Positions 6,948 to 12,969 of a stretch of DNA of 12,969 bases are shown in pieces (position 1 is the stretch's first letter; every line of letters begins with the position of its first letter). The position numbers and the translations under genes are program-made. The notes below the pieces were generated by a model. It saw only the letters and a program-made list of their open reading frames with translations. It was not told the DNA's origin and made no database searches. Source of the DNA: an uncultured Lachnospiraceae bacterium (lineage in GTDB: Bacteria > Bacillota > Clostridia > Lachnospirales > Lachnospiraceae); assembly GCA_910586025.1 (NCBI GenBank), contig CAJUIO010000098.1:1-12969 (forward strand), in the 5' to 3' direction.

Positions 6948-8642
6948 ATGAATGCTGTTGACCTTCACGTACATTCCAATAAATCGGACGGAAGCTTTTC
7001 TCCTGCGGAGCTGGTAAGCTACGCCCTGGAAAAAGGGCTTTCCGCCTTTGCCCTCACCGACCATGACACCATGGACGGGGTGGAGGAGGCTCTCGCCGCC
7101 GCTGCCGGAAAGCCCATAGAGGTCATTCCCGGCATTGAGTTTTCGTCCGATTATGAAGGAGAGGACATTCACATTGTGGGACTTTATCTTGACTGCGGCA
7201 GCGCCTTTCTGCGCCGCAGGATGGAAAACTTCGTGAACGGCCGCACTATCCGCAACCGCGAAATGTGCAGACGGCTCACACAATTCGGTATGCCTGTCAC
7301 CTATGAGGAGCTGTGTGCCGAATTTCCGGACTGTGTCATCACCCGGGCCCACTATGCCAGATATCTCCTAAGTCACGGCTATACCAAAAGCCTTAAGGAA
7401 GCCTTCGACCGCTATATCGGGGACAACTGTCCCTGTTATGTCCCCAGGAAAAAAATCACCCCCATGCGGGCCGTTGAGATCGTCCTTCGGGCCGGAGGCA
7501 TTCCCGTCCTGGCCCACCCCATGCTGTATCATTTGAGTCCGGCAAAGCTGGAGCAGCTGATATCCGTGCTGAAGGATGCAGGCCTTGTGGGAATCGAGGC
7601 CGTCTACAGCACCCACTCACCTGCCGACGAGAGAACCGTCCGCAGGCTTGCTGACAAATACGGCCTTCTGATAAGCGGAGGGTCCGATTTTCACGGAAGC
7701 GCCAAACCCGGGCTGGATCTGGGATGCGGCTATGGAAGACTGTTTATACCGGAAGAGCTTCTGACAAGGCTGAAAGAAAAACACCGCCATATGAAGGAGA
7801 ACCCCTTGAATTACAGAAAGACAAAAATACTTTTTACCGATCTGGACGGAACCCTGCTGGACTCCGGAAAGCAGATCAGCGGCTACACCAGAGAAATCCT
7901 GAGCGCCTGGTCAGATGCGGGCCACAAAATCGCTCTGTGCTCCGGCAGAGATGTGAACAGCGTGGGAAGCGTCAGGGATTACCTGAACCTGAATTATCCC
8001 GGCATGTATCTGATCGGCTACAACGGCGGACAGATCGTAGACTGTGAGACCGGCAGAACACTGCACCGTACGGCCCTAACCCCCGGGCAGGTCCGATATG
8101 TCATGGAGGAGGCGGACAGGTGGGGACTCCATTTTCACACTTATTCCGATACCCACATTGTTTCCCCCAGAGATGATGAAGAGCTCCTCTTCTACCGAAG
8201 AGTTATCAAGACCCCCACTATCATCAGCCGGGATTTCGCACAGGAGGGAGCCTGCGAAATTCTAAAGAGCGGAGCCTGCAAATGCATGATTGTGGAGCTT
8301 CACGACTTCGAAAAAATGGAATCCTTCCGGCTCTCCCTGCTTCCCTATGCAAAAAAGGAAGAGATTACCCTGACATATTCCAGTCCTTACTATATGGAAA
8401 TTTTCCCTTCCGCCTCCGGAAAGGGCTCTGCTGTCAAAAAGCTGTGCGAGCTTACCGGGATCAATCCCGCCCTTGTCGTGGCCGCCGGAGATGCCCAAAA
8501 CGACCTCTCCATGATTGAGGCGGCGGGTTTTGGGATCGCCATGCCAAACGGCTGCGACGAATTAAAAAATGCGGCTACCCTGATCGCCCCCTTCGACAAT
8601 GATCACGACGGTCTTGCCCATGCGCTGTATGACCTGATCTGA
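6948..8642 (+). CDS. PHP phosphoesterase fused to a Cof-type HAD phosphatase
   Basis: This 564-aa protein has two phosphatase domains in one frame. Residues 1-275 form a PHP domain of the TrpH/YciV type: H7 and H9 (HVH), D14, DHD (38-40), E64, H75, H135 (TRAH), H190 (LAHP), H223 and DFH (247-249), a full set of likely metal ligands. Characterised relatives dephosphorylate 3',5'-nucleoside bisphosphates and trim RNA 5' ends. Residues 290-564 form a HAD-IIB (Cof-like) hydrolase: motif I DLDGTLLD (298-305), motif II S332 in CSGRD, motif III K492, and motif IV GDAQND (514-519). Such enzymes act on sugar phosphates, FMN or similar small phosphates. Both active sites look intact. An internal ATG (codon 282) precedes the HAD part but lacks a good SD, so a fusion product is expected. 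The gene starts 18 bases after the ABC-F stop behind a GGGGGA SD, so the two are very likely cotranscribed. The substrates of this fused form are unknown. Confidence 0.93.
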   Translation: MNAVDLHVHSNKSDGSFSPAELVSYALEKGLSAFALTDHDTMDGVEEALAAAAGKPIEVIPGIEFSSDYEGEDIHIVGLYLDCGSAFLRRRMENFVNGRTIRNREMCRRLTQFGMPVTYEELCAEFPDCVITRAHYARYLLSHGYTKSLKEAFDRYIGDNCPCYVPRKKITPMRAVEIVLRAGGIPVLAHPMLYHLSPAKLEQLISVLKDAGLVGIEAVYSTHSPADERTVRRLADKYGLLISGGSDFHGSAKPGLDLGCGYGRLFIPEELLTRLKEKHRHMKENPLNYRKTKILFTDLDGTLLDSGKQISGYTREILSAWSDAGHKIALCSGRDVNSVGSVRDYLNLNYPGMYLIGYNGGQIVDCETGRTLHRTALTPGQVRYVMEEADRWGLHFHTYSDTHIVSPRDDEELLFYRRVIKTPTIISRDFAQEGACEILKSGACKCMIVELHDFEKMESFRLSLLPYAKKEEITLTYSSPYYMEIFPSASGKGSAVKKLCELTGINPALVVAAGDAQNDLSMIEAAGFGIAMPNGCDELKNAATLIAPFDNDHDGLAHALYDLI

Positions 8643-8668
8643 TGCCGGAATCACATCGGTTTATTTTT
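8639..8668 (+). terminator. Weak candidate terminator after the PHP-HAD gene
   Basis: CTGATG (8639-8644) can pair with CATCGG (8654-8659) in a 6-bp stem with one G:U pair, followed by TTTATTTTT (8660-8668). The stem overlaps the stop codon and is weak, so partial read-through into the superoxide dismutase gene 56 bases downstream is possible. A TATAAA (8676-8681) lies just before the SOD gene but lacks a convincing -35, so the SOD promoter is not settled. Confidence 0.3.
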
Positions 8669-8698
8669 CACATACTATAAAATAAACAGGATTTATAG

Positions 8699-9334
8699 AT
8701 GAACGGTCATTATAAATTTGTCAACACCCCGTTGCCATACGCCTACGAGGCCATGGAACCCTATATTGATAAACAGACAATGTACCTGCACCATGACAAG
8801 CATCTGCAGACTTACATTGACAATCTGAACCGCACTCTCAGCAGCTATCCGGAATATCAGGGCTGGACACTGGAACAGCTTGTCATTAACGCACCCTGTC
8901 TTCCAAAAGAGATTCAGGCTGATATAAAAAATAACAGCGGAGGTGTTTTTAATCACCGGTTCTATTTTTCCAACCTTGCCAATCCGGCTTCCCCGCAGCC
9001 CGTCGGAATCCTGGATCAATCCATAAGAAACGAGTTTGGCAGCCATGCGGAATTTCAGCGTCAGTTCAAAGCGTCAGCACTCTCCGTATTTGGTTCCGGC
9101 TATGCATGGCTTGTGGTTAACGCCGCAGGACGGCTGAGTATTATCACCACCAAAAACCAGGATACCCCTTTGGAAATGGGGCTGGTTCCCGTGCTCAATA
9201 TAGATGTCTGGGAACACGCCTATTATCTGAAGCATTATAACCAGAGAGCCGGCTATATAGACGACTGGTTTCATATAGTCAATTGGGATGGTGCCAATCA
9301 AAATTATATGCGCTGCTTCCCGACAATTTTTTAA
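8699..9334 (+). CDS. Superoxide dismutase, Fe/Mn family (Mn-type signature)
   Basis: This 211-aa full-length cytosolic protein of the iron/manganese SOD family would convert superoxide to oxygen and hydrogen peroxide. The four metal ligands are present: His31 (HHDKH), His86 (NHRFYF), Asp169 and His173 (DVWEHAYY). The gateway residues Tyr39 (QTY) and His35 are also kept. Gln154 in NQDTPL and glycine in the GGVFNH stretch match the Mn-type arrangement, in which the outer-sphere Gln comes from the C-terminal domain, rather than the Fe-type. Two active-site tryptophans are replaced: the usual NHxxFW-type Trp is Phe90, and the usual FGSGW Trp is Tyr135. Activity or metal preference may therefore differ from standard enzymes. 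The ATG has an AGGA SD 8 bases upstream. No signal peptide is visible. In an anaerobe this would be an oxygen-defence gene. Confidence 0.92.
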   Translation: MNGHYKFVNTPLPYAYEAMEPYIDKQTMYLHHDKHLQTYIDNLNRTLSSYPEYQGWTLEQLVINAPCLPKEIQADIKNNSGGVFNHRFYFSNLANPASPQPVGILDQSIRNEFGSHAEFQRQFKASALSVFGSGYAWLVVNAAGRLSIITTKNQDTPLEMGLVPVLNIDVWEHAYYLKHYNQRAGYIDDWFHIVNWDGANQNYMRCFPTIF

Positions 9335-9353
9335 ATTTTTTTCAAAAAAGGGC

Positions 9354-9382
9354 TTGACTTTTTTCAAAGTCCATACTATACT
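9354..9382 (+). promoter_or_regulatory. Strong sigma-A promoter of the tRNA-Glu gene
   Basis: TTGACT (9354-9359) and TATACT (9377-9382) are separated by exactly 17 bases, near consensus as expected for a stable RNA. The start should be near 9389, about 24 bases before the mature tRNA. A 6-bp inverted repeat, GACTTT (9356-9361) and AAAGTC (9366-9371), overlaps the -35 and spacer; it may be chance in a T-rich stretch. Confidence 0.82.
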
Positions 9383-9412
9383 AAACAAGTACGTTGCGCA
9401 AGGCAATCGTGA

Positions 9413-9484
9413 GGCTCGTTGGTCAAGCGGTTAAGACGCCGCCCTCTCACGGCGGAAACAGGGGTTCGATTCCCCTACGAGCTG
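9413..9484 (+). tRNA. tRNA-Glu, anticodon CTC
   Basis: The sequence folds as a full cloverleaf. The 7-bp acceptor stem pairs GGCTCGT (9413-9419) with ACGAGCT (9477-9483). The anticodon stem CCGCC/GGCGG (9439-9443/9451-9455) encloses the loop CTCTCAC with anticodon CTC at 9446-9448. The T arm is AGGGG-TTCGATT-CCCCT. The anticodon reads GAG codons. The first acceptor pair is G:U, the discriminator base is G9484, and CCA is not encoded, so it must be added after transcription. It is transcribed from the promoter at 9354-9382 and ends at the terminator at 9516-9561. Confidence 0.95.
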
Positions 9485-9515
9485 CGACTGTTTAATAACA
9501 GCCCAACCCAATAAA

Positions 9516-9561
9516 ACGCTGTAAATACCGTTCAGACGGTAATTACAGTGTTTTTATTTTT
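9516..9561. terminator. Bidirectional intrinsic terminator between tRNA-Glu and the ABC operon
   Basis: The arms 9516-9530 and 9537-9551 form a 15-position stem with one A-A mismatch and one G:U pair around the loop TTCAGA. On the plus strand it is followed by the T-run TTTTTATTTTT (9551-9561), which ends the tRNA transcript. On the minus strand it is followed by GTTTTATT and can end the ABC permease transcript, whose stop codon lies 20 bases from the T-run. It insulates two convergent units. Confidence 0.88.
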
Positions 9562-9580
9562 GCAGGCAACAGGGAAAGCT

Positions 9581-10804
9581 TCACCCGACCTGCCTGCGTC
9601 CGTACACCAGATAAACCACGGGCATGAGAACCACCGCAAGCGCCGTATACAGCACGATCAGGATCGGAACGGCTCCCACAATTCTTCCTCCCAGTGAATA
9701 CAGGCTGAAATATCCAAGTGCGGTTCCGATCTGCAGGAGCTGATCCGGAAGCAGACAGATAACCCTGTTGATCACAGGATTGTCTATGTTCATGAGAAAG
9801 GACGGAAGAAAGATCAATACAAAGGGAACCGTCACCGCAATTACCGCCGACTTTGTCTTTGCAGATACCAGCATGCCAAGGAAGGACATAAACAGGCACC
9901 CAATATATCCACCCGTGAGGATCAGCAGATATTCCTGCCACACCTCAAGCTGATAGAAGGACTTCCATCTTATTATCTGTATCGGGCAGTTCCAGCCGTC
10001 CGCGCCCAGATACAGAAGCGTGACGGCACTGTAAGTCAGCATGACCACAAAATACACCAATGTCACGATCCCGAATCCCGCCCTCAGCTTGGCCGCTGTG
10101 GCCCTGTTTCTTCCATATATAGAAGAAAAAAATATGGCATCTGATTTCCAGGTAAATTCACAGGAGAAAATTCCTGCCACCAGATAGCCCAGAATCAGCA
10201 TAGTGATCATGACAATGGCTGGCGCATATTCAAAAAGCCGTGACCATCCCTCTACATAATCATAAAAAAACGGAGTTTCCTGACTCTCATACCTCTCCAT
10301 CAGGTATGTCTTTTCCTCTTCCGAGAACTGATCCCTGGCCTCTCCCCGGAGCCATTCCCCGAGCAGAGCCGCACGGTTGCCGTAGAACTGCGGCGCATCC
10401 TCCTCTCCCAGTTTATTGGCACGGTAATAGTCATAGCTTCGAAACCCCTCGGCATAAGAGCTGTTCAGAAGATCCCGGATACCCTGGATCGCCTGTGTGC
10501 GGTGATATGCCATATTATTTTCCGTCACATCCTCCGACAGATACTGTGCCGACTGCGTGATTCTTTTATTTTCCGCAATGACCTGTCTGATTTTGTCCTC
10601 ATCCAATATCCCGGCCCATTCCTTTGTCTGTGCCCGGAGCTTCGCAACTGCCAAAAATCCGCTTTTTGCCACACCCGTCTCATCCACATAAGAAACGCTG
10701 CAGGAAAACCAGCAGACCACCGCCGTGGTCATTGCCAGAAGAAGCAGTGCGATTTTGCCGCCCCTGCGGGAGAATACCTTTTTCCATTCATAGCCCGTCA
10801 TCAT
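9581..10804 (-). CDS. ABC-2-type transporter permease
   Basis: This 407-aa membrane protein is the last gene of the sigma/ABC operon. It has one N-terminal helix (about 17-35), then a polar region of about 155 residues (36-190) likely outside the membrane on the exterior face, then a cluster of about five to six helices (about 192-213, 243-266, 290-315, 318-336, 375-402). This layout of one helix, a large outer segment and a helix bundle is typical of ABC-2 permeases. The start is the ATG pair at 10804/10801, which follows GGAGAAAGG and GGGTGAGG in the end of the ATPase gene and overlaps it by 17 bases. Upstream in-frame codons to 10918 only extend into the ATPase reading region and are rejected. 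It should pair with the ATPase encoded just before it to move a substrate across the membrane, probably outward. The substrate is unknown. Confidence 0.87.
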   Translation of the reverse strand: MMTGYEWKKVFSRRGGKIALLLLAMTTAVVCWFSCSVSYVDETGVAKSGFLAVAKLRAQTKEWAGILDEDKIRQVIAENKRITQSAQYLSEDVTENNMAYHRTQAIQGIRDLLNSSYAEGFRSYDYYRANKLGEEDAPQFYGNRAALLGEWLRGEARDQFSEEEKTYLMERYESQETPFFYDYVEGWSRLFEYAPAIVMITMLILGYLVAGIFSCEFTWKSDAIFFSSIYGRNRATAAKLRAGFGIVTLVYFVVMLTYSAVTLLYLGADGWNCPIQIIRWKSFYQLEVWQEYLLILTGGYIGCLFMSFLGMLVSAKTKSAVIAVTVPFVLIFLPSFLMNIDNPVINRVICLLPDQLLQIGTALGYFSLYSLGGRIVGAVPILIVLYTALAVVLMPVVYLVYGRRQVG

Positions 10805-11678
10805 CCTCACCCGACCTTTCTCCAAAATAGTACAGAAACAGATCCTCCAAGCCGGCCCTTTCCTGCCTTGCGCCCTCCGCCGGGCACTGCCCGGACAGGA
10901 TCCGAAGCTCCACTCCATTCGGGGTTAATTTCATATTGGAAACCTTGTACTTTTTCATAAAACGGCTCGTCTCGCTCTGGCGCACCGACACGCACCAGAC
11001 CCGCTCCGCCATACCCGAAATCAGCTCCTGCGCCGTTCCGGAGGCCCGGATTTTTCCCTCCTCCATGAGCAGGATCCTTCCGGCAATATATTCCACGTCC
11101 GACACAATATGCGTAGACAAAAGAACCAGCCGTTCCTTTGCCAGCTCGCTGAGCAGATTCCGGAAGCGGATTCTCTCGTTAGGGTCAAGTCCTGCCGTAG
11201 GTTCATCCAGGATCAGAATCTCCGGATCGTTGAGCATCGCCTGAGCGATCCCGGCCCGGCGCTTCATTCCTCCGGAGAGCTTTTTCATCTTCTTATTCTT
11301 TACTTTCAAAAGGCCCACCTGCCCCAGAAGCTGCTGCGCCCTCTTTCGGGCGGCCGCCGGGCGCAGTCCCTTGATGGAGGCAATATACATCAGATAGTCG
11401 TGAACCGTGAAATCCGGATAATATCCAAAATCCTGGGGCAGATACCCCAGGAGTCTGCGGTAATCGCCTCCCATGGCATAAATGTCTTGGCCATTCCAGA
11501 GAATCTCACCCTCCGTTGGCGCAAGCAGGGTACAGAGCATACGCATAAGGGTGGTTTTTCCGGCCCCGTTGACACCCAGAAGTCCGTAAACCCCGTTTGT
11601 CATGGTATAGGTCATGTGGTCCACGGCAGTCATGTCCCGAAATGTTTTCGTTAAGTTTTTCAATTCCAGCTCCATCAT
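10788..11678 (-). CDS. ABC transporter ATP-binding protein (ABC-2 exporter type)
   Basis: This 296-aa ATPase powers the adjacent permease. It has Walker A GVNGAGKT (35-42), Q-loop Gln82 (YLPQDFGYYP), signature LSGGM (134-138) followed by KRRAGIAQAML, Walker B ILILDEPT (154-161), and H-loop His190 (LLSTH). A C-terminal extension of about 80 residues follows the core, as in many drug or peptide exporter ATPases. The GYYPDFTVHDYL stretch after the Q-loop is typical of ABC-2 ATPases in Firmicutes. The true start is the ATG at 11678, with GGGAGGTG just upstream. It shares an ATGA overlap with the stop codon of the membrane protein gene. The frame stays open to 12245, but that part runs antisense to no gene and overlaps the real membrane protein in another frame, so it is not coding here. 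Confidence 0.95.
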   Translation of the reverse strand: MMELELKNLTKTFRDMTAVDHMTYTMTNGVYGLLGVNGAGKTTLMRMLCTLLAPTEGEILWNGQDIYAMGGDYRRLLGYLPQDFGYYPDFTVHDYLMYIASIKGLRPAAARKRAQQLLGQVGLLKVKNKKMKKLSGGMKRRAGIAQAMLNDPEILILDEPTAGLDPNERIRFRNLLSELAKERLVLLSTHIVSDVEYIAGRILLMEEGKIRASGTAQELISGMAERVWCVSVRQSETSRFMKKYKVSNMKLTPNGVELRILSGQCPAEGARQERAGLEDLFLYYFGERSGEDDDGL

Positions 11679-12427
11679 ACGCTCACCTCCCACATTTTTC
11701 CGCAGTCTCTCTGTCCCTTCCAGATACAATATCCCAGGTAGAAAACCGCCGCAGCCAGCATCCCGCACCACACCGGCAGGGAAATACTCGAGTACACTCT
11801 CTCGTGCAGCATGATCTGTGTCCAGATACCGGTCCAGACAAGACACAGAAATACGGAGAAAAACTCCGATCCTACTCTCTGACTGTAAAGGCACCGGAAG
11901 CAGATACAGCAGGTGACCGTGTAGGGCAGGAAAAAATCGATCACCAGATTTTGCAGTTCCATCCTCCCTGATGCCACAGTGGCGGCGGCAAAGCTTCCGA
12001 GCAGAAGCAGATCCACCAGGGCAAAGAGAAAAATCCTGGCCGCATATACCTGCCGCAGGGAAAATCGGGATGCACCCTCCACCTCCACAGCTCCCGCATT
12101 CCTGCTTTTCCACAGCTCCGGCAGCAGCAGGACTGCGAACAGGGATGCTGCTGCACCCATGCACCTTGACAAATCGCAGCCCGCCTTTGTAAGCGAGGAA
12201 ATCCACCACAGGGCAAGCAGGACAGCCGCCTGGAAGAGCCACCACCTTTTTCGTACATATTTACTCTGCCAGAAGAGAAATTCCGCGGAGGAAAGAGATC
12301 CCTGCAGTTCGTTTTCACAGAAAGCGTCCCGTGATCTTCGGACGGTTTTCCGCAAAGCCTCCTGTGAAATATTTTCCGTGTACATACCTTTCAGCAGCTT
12401 TCTCAGCCGCCTGTCCGATTGTCTCAT
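11675..12427 (-). CDS. Six-helix membrane protein of unknown function in the sigma/ABC operon
   Basis: I do not recognise this 250-aa protein. It begins with a basic, soluble stretch of about 60 residues (many Arg and Lys, probably cytoplasmic), then about six hydrophobic helices (near 62-79, 89-105, 129-152, 160-180, 188-206, 216-236). The helices contain several cysteines, including CCICFRC at 173-179. It lies between the sigma factor and the ABC ATPase, with ATGA overlaps on both sides, so its synthesis is tightly coupled to both. Possible roles are an anti-sigma factor or sensor whose N-terminal tail holds the sigma factor, or an extra membrane subunit of the transporter. It lacks the zinc-binding HxxxCxxC motif of ZAS anti-sigma factors. 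The function is not established. Confidence 0.85.
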   Translation of the reverse strand: MRQSDRRLRKLLKGMYTENISQEALRKTVRRSRDAFCENELQGSLSSAEFLFWQSKYVRKRWWLFQAAVLLALWWISSLTKAGCDLSRCMGAAASLFAVLLLPELWKSRNAGAVEVEGASRFSLRQVYAARIFLFALVDLLLLGSFAAATVASGRMELQNLVIDFFLPYTVTCCICFRCLYSQRVGSEFFSVFLCLVWTGIWTQIMLHERVYSSISLPVWCGMLAAAVFYLGYCIWKGQRDCGKMWEVSV

Positions 12428-12939
12428 ACGCTCTCCTCTCCCAGATATGCGGCGAGCAGCTCCCTGGCCCGGCCAATCCTGTATTTTGTCAGAGACAGAC
12501 TGATTCCCAATATACGGGCAATATCCTTCTGCTTCCGCTCCTGCATAAAATAAAGAACCGCCGTCTGCCTCAATTCCTCAGGCAGCCTTGCAAACGCCTG
12601 CCTTAAATCGATTTGCAGATCCATCCCTTCCGCTGACGGATCCGCCTCCTCCGACAGGTCCTCCAGCGGGATTTCTCTGTTTTTCCGGTAAAAATCCCGG
12701 CATACGTTGGCTGCAATCACATACAGGAAATTGGCCGCCCTGCCGTAATGACGGTATTCCCCAAGCGCCCCGAAAAAGCGGACAAAGGTTTCCTGGGTCA
12801 TATCCTGCGCATAGCCGGCATCCCCGATATGTATCCGGCAGTACTTCAAAATCTGCGGATAATATTTTCCCACGAAGACATCAATTGCCTTCTCGTCACC
12901 CATACGCATTCGCTGTATGAGCAGAAAATCAGTGTCCAT
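12424..12939 (-). CDS. ECF-type RNA polymerase sigma factor
   Basis: This 171-aa protein has the two-domain form of extracytoplasmic-function sigma factors. Region 2 spans about residues 20-88 and includes DMTQETFVRFF (46-56), the typical core-binding helix, and FLYVIAANVCRDFYRK. Region 4 (about 113-165) includes LPEELRQTAVLYFMQERKQKDIARILGISLSLTKYRIGRAR with a helix-turn-helix for the -35 element. The length and the short linker fit the family. The ATG at 12939 has an AAGGAG SD 7 bases upstream. The stop codon overlaps the ATG of the membrane protein (ATGA, 12424-12427). It is the first gene of the four-gene operon visible here and may direct transcription of its own operon, but the promoter lies beyond the window edge (only 30 bases remain), so this cannot be checked. 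Confidence 0.94.
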   Translation of the reverse strand: MDTDFLLIQRMRMGDEKAIDVFVGKYYPQILKYCRIHIGDAGYAQDMTQETFVRFFGALGEYRHYGRAANFLYVIAANVCRDFYRKNREIPLEDLSEEADPSAEGMDLQIDLRQAFARLPEELRQTAVLYFMQERKQKDIARILGISLSLTKYRIGRARELLAAYLGEESV

Positions 12940-12969
12940 GCCGGTCTCCTTCCCCTCTGTCCCGAAAAA

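Noticed and set aside
5682..7352. Long open frame (556 codons) on the minus strand
   Set aside because: It is antisense to both the ABC-F and PHP-HAD genes, which are clearly real. It has no domain signature.
10805..10918. Upstream start for the ABC permease
   Set aside because: The 38 extra residues would lie entirely inside the ATPase gene and are polar and basic, with no SD. The ATG pair at 10804/10801 follows a good SD.
11679..12245. N-terminal extension of the ABC ATPase to an upstream ATG
   Set aside because: The extension overlaps the membrane protein gene in another frame and has no ABC homology. The ATG at 11678 has a strong SD and starts exactly at the normal ATPase N-terminus.
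1..12969. CRISPR arrays, insertion sequences, phage genes, rRNA
   Set aside because: No regularly spaced repeats, transposase or integrase motifs, terminal repeats or rRNA sequence were seen. The tRNA gene has no neighbouring direct repeat that would mark an integration site.

Overview
The window looks like a chromosomal segment of a gut-type Firmicute, most likely a member of the Lachnospiraceae (Clostridia). The reasons are the PPDK, which keeps the residue numbering I know from Clostridium symbiosum, moderate GC content, strong Shine-Dalgarno (SD) sites, consensus sigma-A promoters, a clostridial-type tRNA-Glu, and an ECF-sigma/ABC operon of a style I associate with this family. The genus assignment is inference; no rRNA or other phylogenetic marker is present. 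Nothing indicates phage, plasmid, insertion sequences or CRISPR.

Layout. Positions 15-5104 are all on the minus strand: pyruvate phosphate dikinase (ppdK), a membrane-anchored glycerophosphodiester phosphodiesterase-like protein, and an MFS transporter. The MFS and GDPD genes may share a transcript. ppdK has its own extended -10 promoter and a leader with a striking palindrome. Positions 5201-9484 are on the plus strand: an ABC-F ATPase and, 18 bases later, a fused PHP/HAD phosphatase, probably one operon from a clear promoter; then an Fe/Mn-type superoxide dismutase; then tRNA-Glu(CTC) with a near-consensus promoter. A strong bidirectional terminator at 9516-9561 separates this block from a convergent minus-strand operon at 9581-12939. 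That operon reads ECF sigma factor, six-helix membrane protein, ABC-2-type ATPase, ABC-2-type permease, with every junction overlapping (4, 4 and 17 bases).

How the genes work together. PPDK interconverts PEP and pyruvate in central carbon metabolism. The MFS carrier resembles the sugar-transporting SLC45/GPH-like group, and the GDPD may act on membrane-derived glycerophosphodiesters. The ABC-F protein acts on ribosomes if it follows its family, and its partner is a two-domain phosphatase. The right-hand operon is the best candidate for an incompletely described system: a sigma factor translationally coupled to an ABC exporter and to an unrecognised membrane protein that could sense a signal, restrain the sigma factor or form part of the transporter.

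Most notable points: the ECF-sigma/ABC cassette, the PHP-HAD fusion, an ABC-F protein with one canonical and one degenerate ATP site, a superoxide dismutase with replaced active-site tryptophans, and the repeated TATACCAT box around the ppdK promoter.
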